The translations under genes were made by a program, and so were the position numbers. From Alphaproteobacteria bacterium (lineage in GTDB: Bacteria > Pseudomonadota > Alphaproteobacteria > Puniceispirillales > Puniceispirillaceae): 5,876 nucleotides of DNA. The stretch lies in assembly GCA_011522945.1 (NCBI GenBank), contig WTHY01000203.1:1-5876 (forward strand), given 5' to 3'. The notes under the pieces were generated by a model, which was not told the origin of the DNA, made no database searches, and saw nothing but the letters and a program-made list of their open reading frames with translations. Shown piece by piece: positions 5,813 through 5,876 of the stretch (its first letter is position 1; each line of letters opens with the position of its first letter).

Positions 5813-5876
5813 TGGTGGGGATACTCGGACTTGAACCGAGAAGCCTTGCGGCACAGGATTTTGAATCCAGCGTGTT
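5813..5876 (-). tRNA. tRNA-Leu (anticodon CAA), 3' part; 5' end outside window
   Basis: Read on the minus strand, the last 64 bases are the 3' three-quarters of a class II tRNA. The anticodon loop is TTCAAAA, with CAA at 34-36, which reads the Leu codon UUG. A long variable arm with stem GCC / GGC and loop GCAA follows, as expected for tRNA-Leu. The T arm is CTCGG / CCGAG with loop TTCAAGT. The acceptor 3' strand is TATCCCC, followed by discriminator A and a genomically encoded CCA (5815-5813). The D arm and 5' acceptor strand lie beyond base 5876. The anticodon stem CTGGA / TCCTG has one T·T mismatch at the second pair. Confidence 0.92.

Overview
The window looks like the chromosome of an alphaproteobacterium. 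The gene families point that way: an HNH endonuclease of the alphaproteobacterial type, a GluQRS, and a YqaA–DsbB–Coq7 gene run. Ubiquinone and disulfide-bond genes imply a Gram-negative, respiring cell. Base composition is moderate, and a marine lineage such as SAR116 is a guess from overall feel only. All protein-coding genes here are recognisable housekeeping or accessory-metabolic families. I saw no CRISPR array, insertion sequence, prophage or toxin–antitoxin pair.

Layout. 1-794 (+) is the C-terminal part of an MFS transporter that begins outside the window, with a perfect hairpin right after its stop. 795-1076 is the most interesting non-coding stretch. On the minus strand it carries a consensus TTGACA box, a short predicted RNA with a 5' hairpin, an unpaired UUCCUCCC (anti-Shine-Dalgarno-like) segment, and a strong GC hairpin followed by eight U. 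This is a good candidate for a trans-acting small RNA. 1077-1937 (-) is gluQRS, which modifies tRNA(Asp). It is divergent from a serine esterase at 2083-2742 (+), followed by an HNH endonuclease at 2909-3505 (+). 3506-3879 separates convergent genes and has no convincing gene, only small hairpins and two tiny overlapping ORFs.

3880-5674 (-) is a same-strand run read as YqaA/DedA-type membrane protein, then dsbB, then coq7. Upstream of it, at the right edge, is a tRNA-Leu(CAA) whose 5' part is cut off. DsbB passes electrons from disulfide formation to ubiquinone, and Coq7 makes a late ubiquinone intermediate, so the last two genes are functionally linked through the quinone pool.

Start codons were chosen from ribosome-binding sites and family lengths. 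Several long open frames extend upstream of the likely real starts: the esterase, the HNH protein and Coq7.
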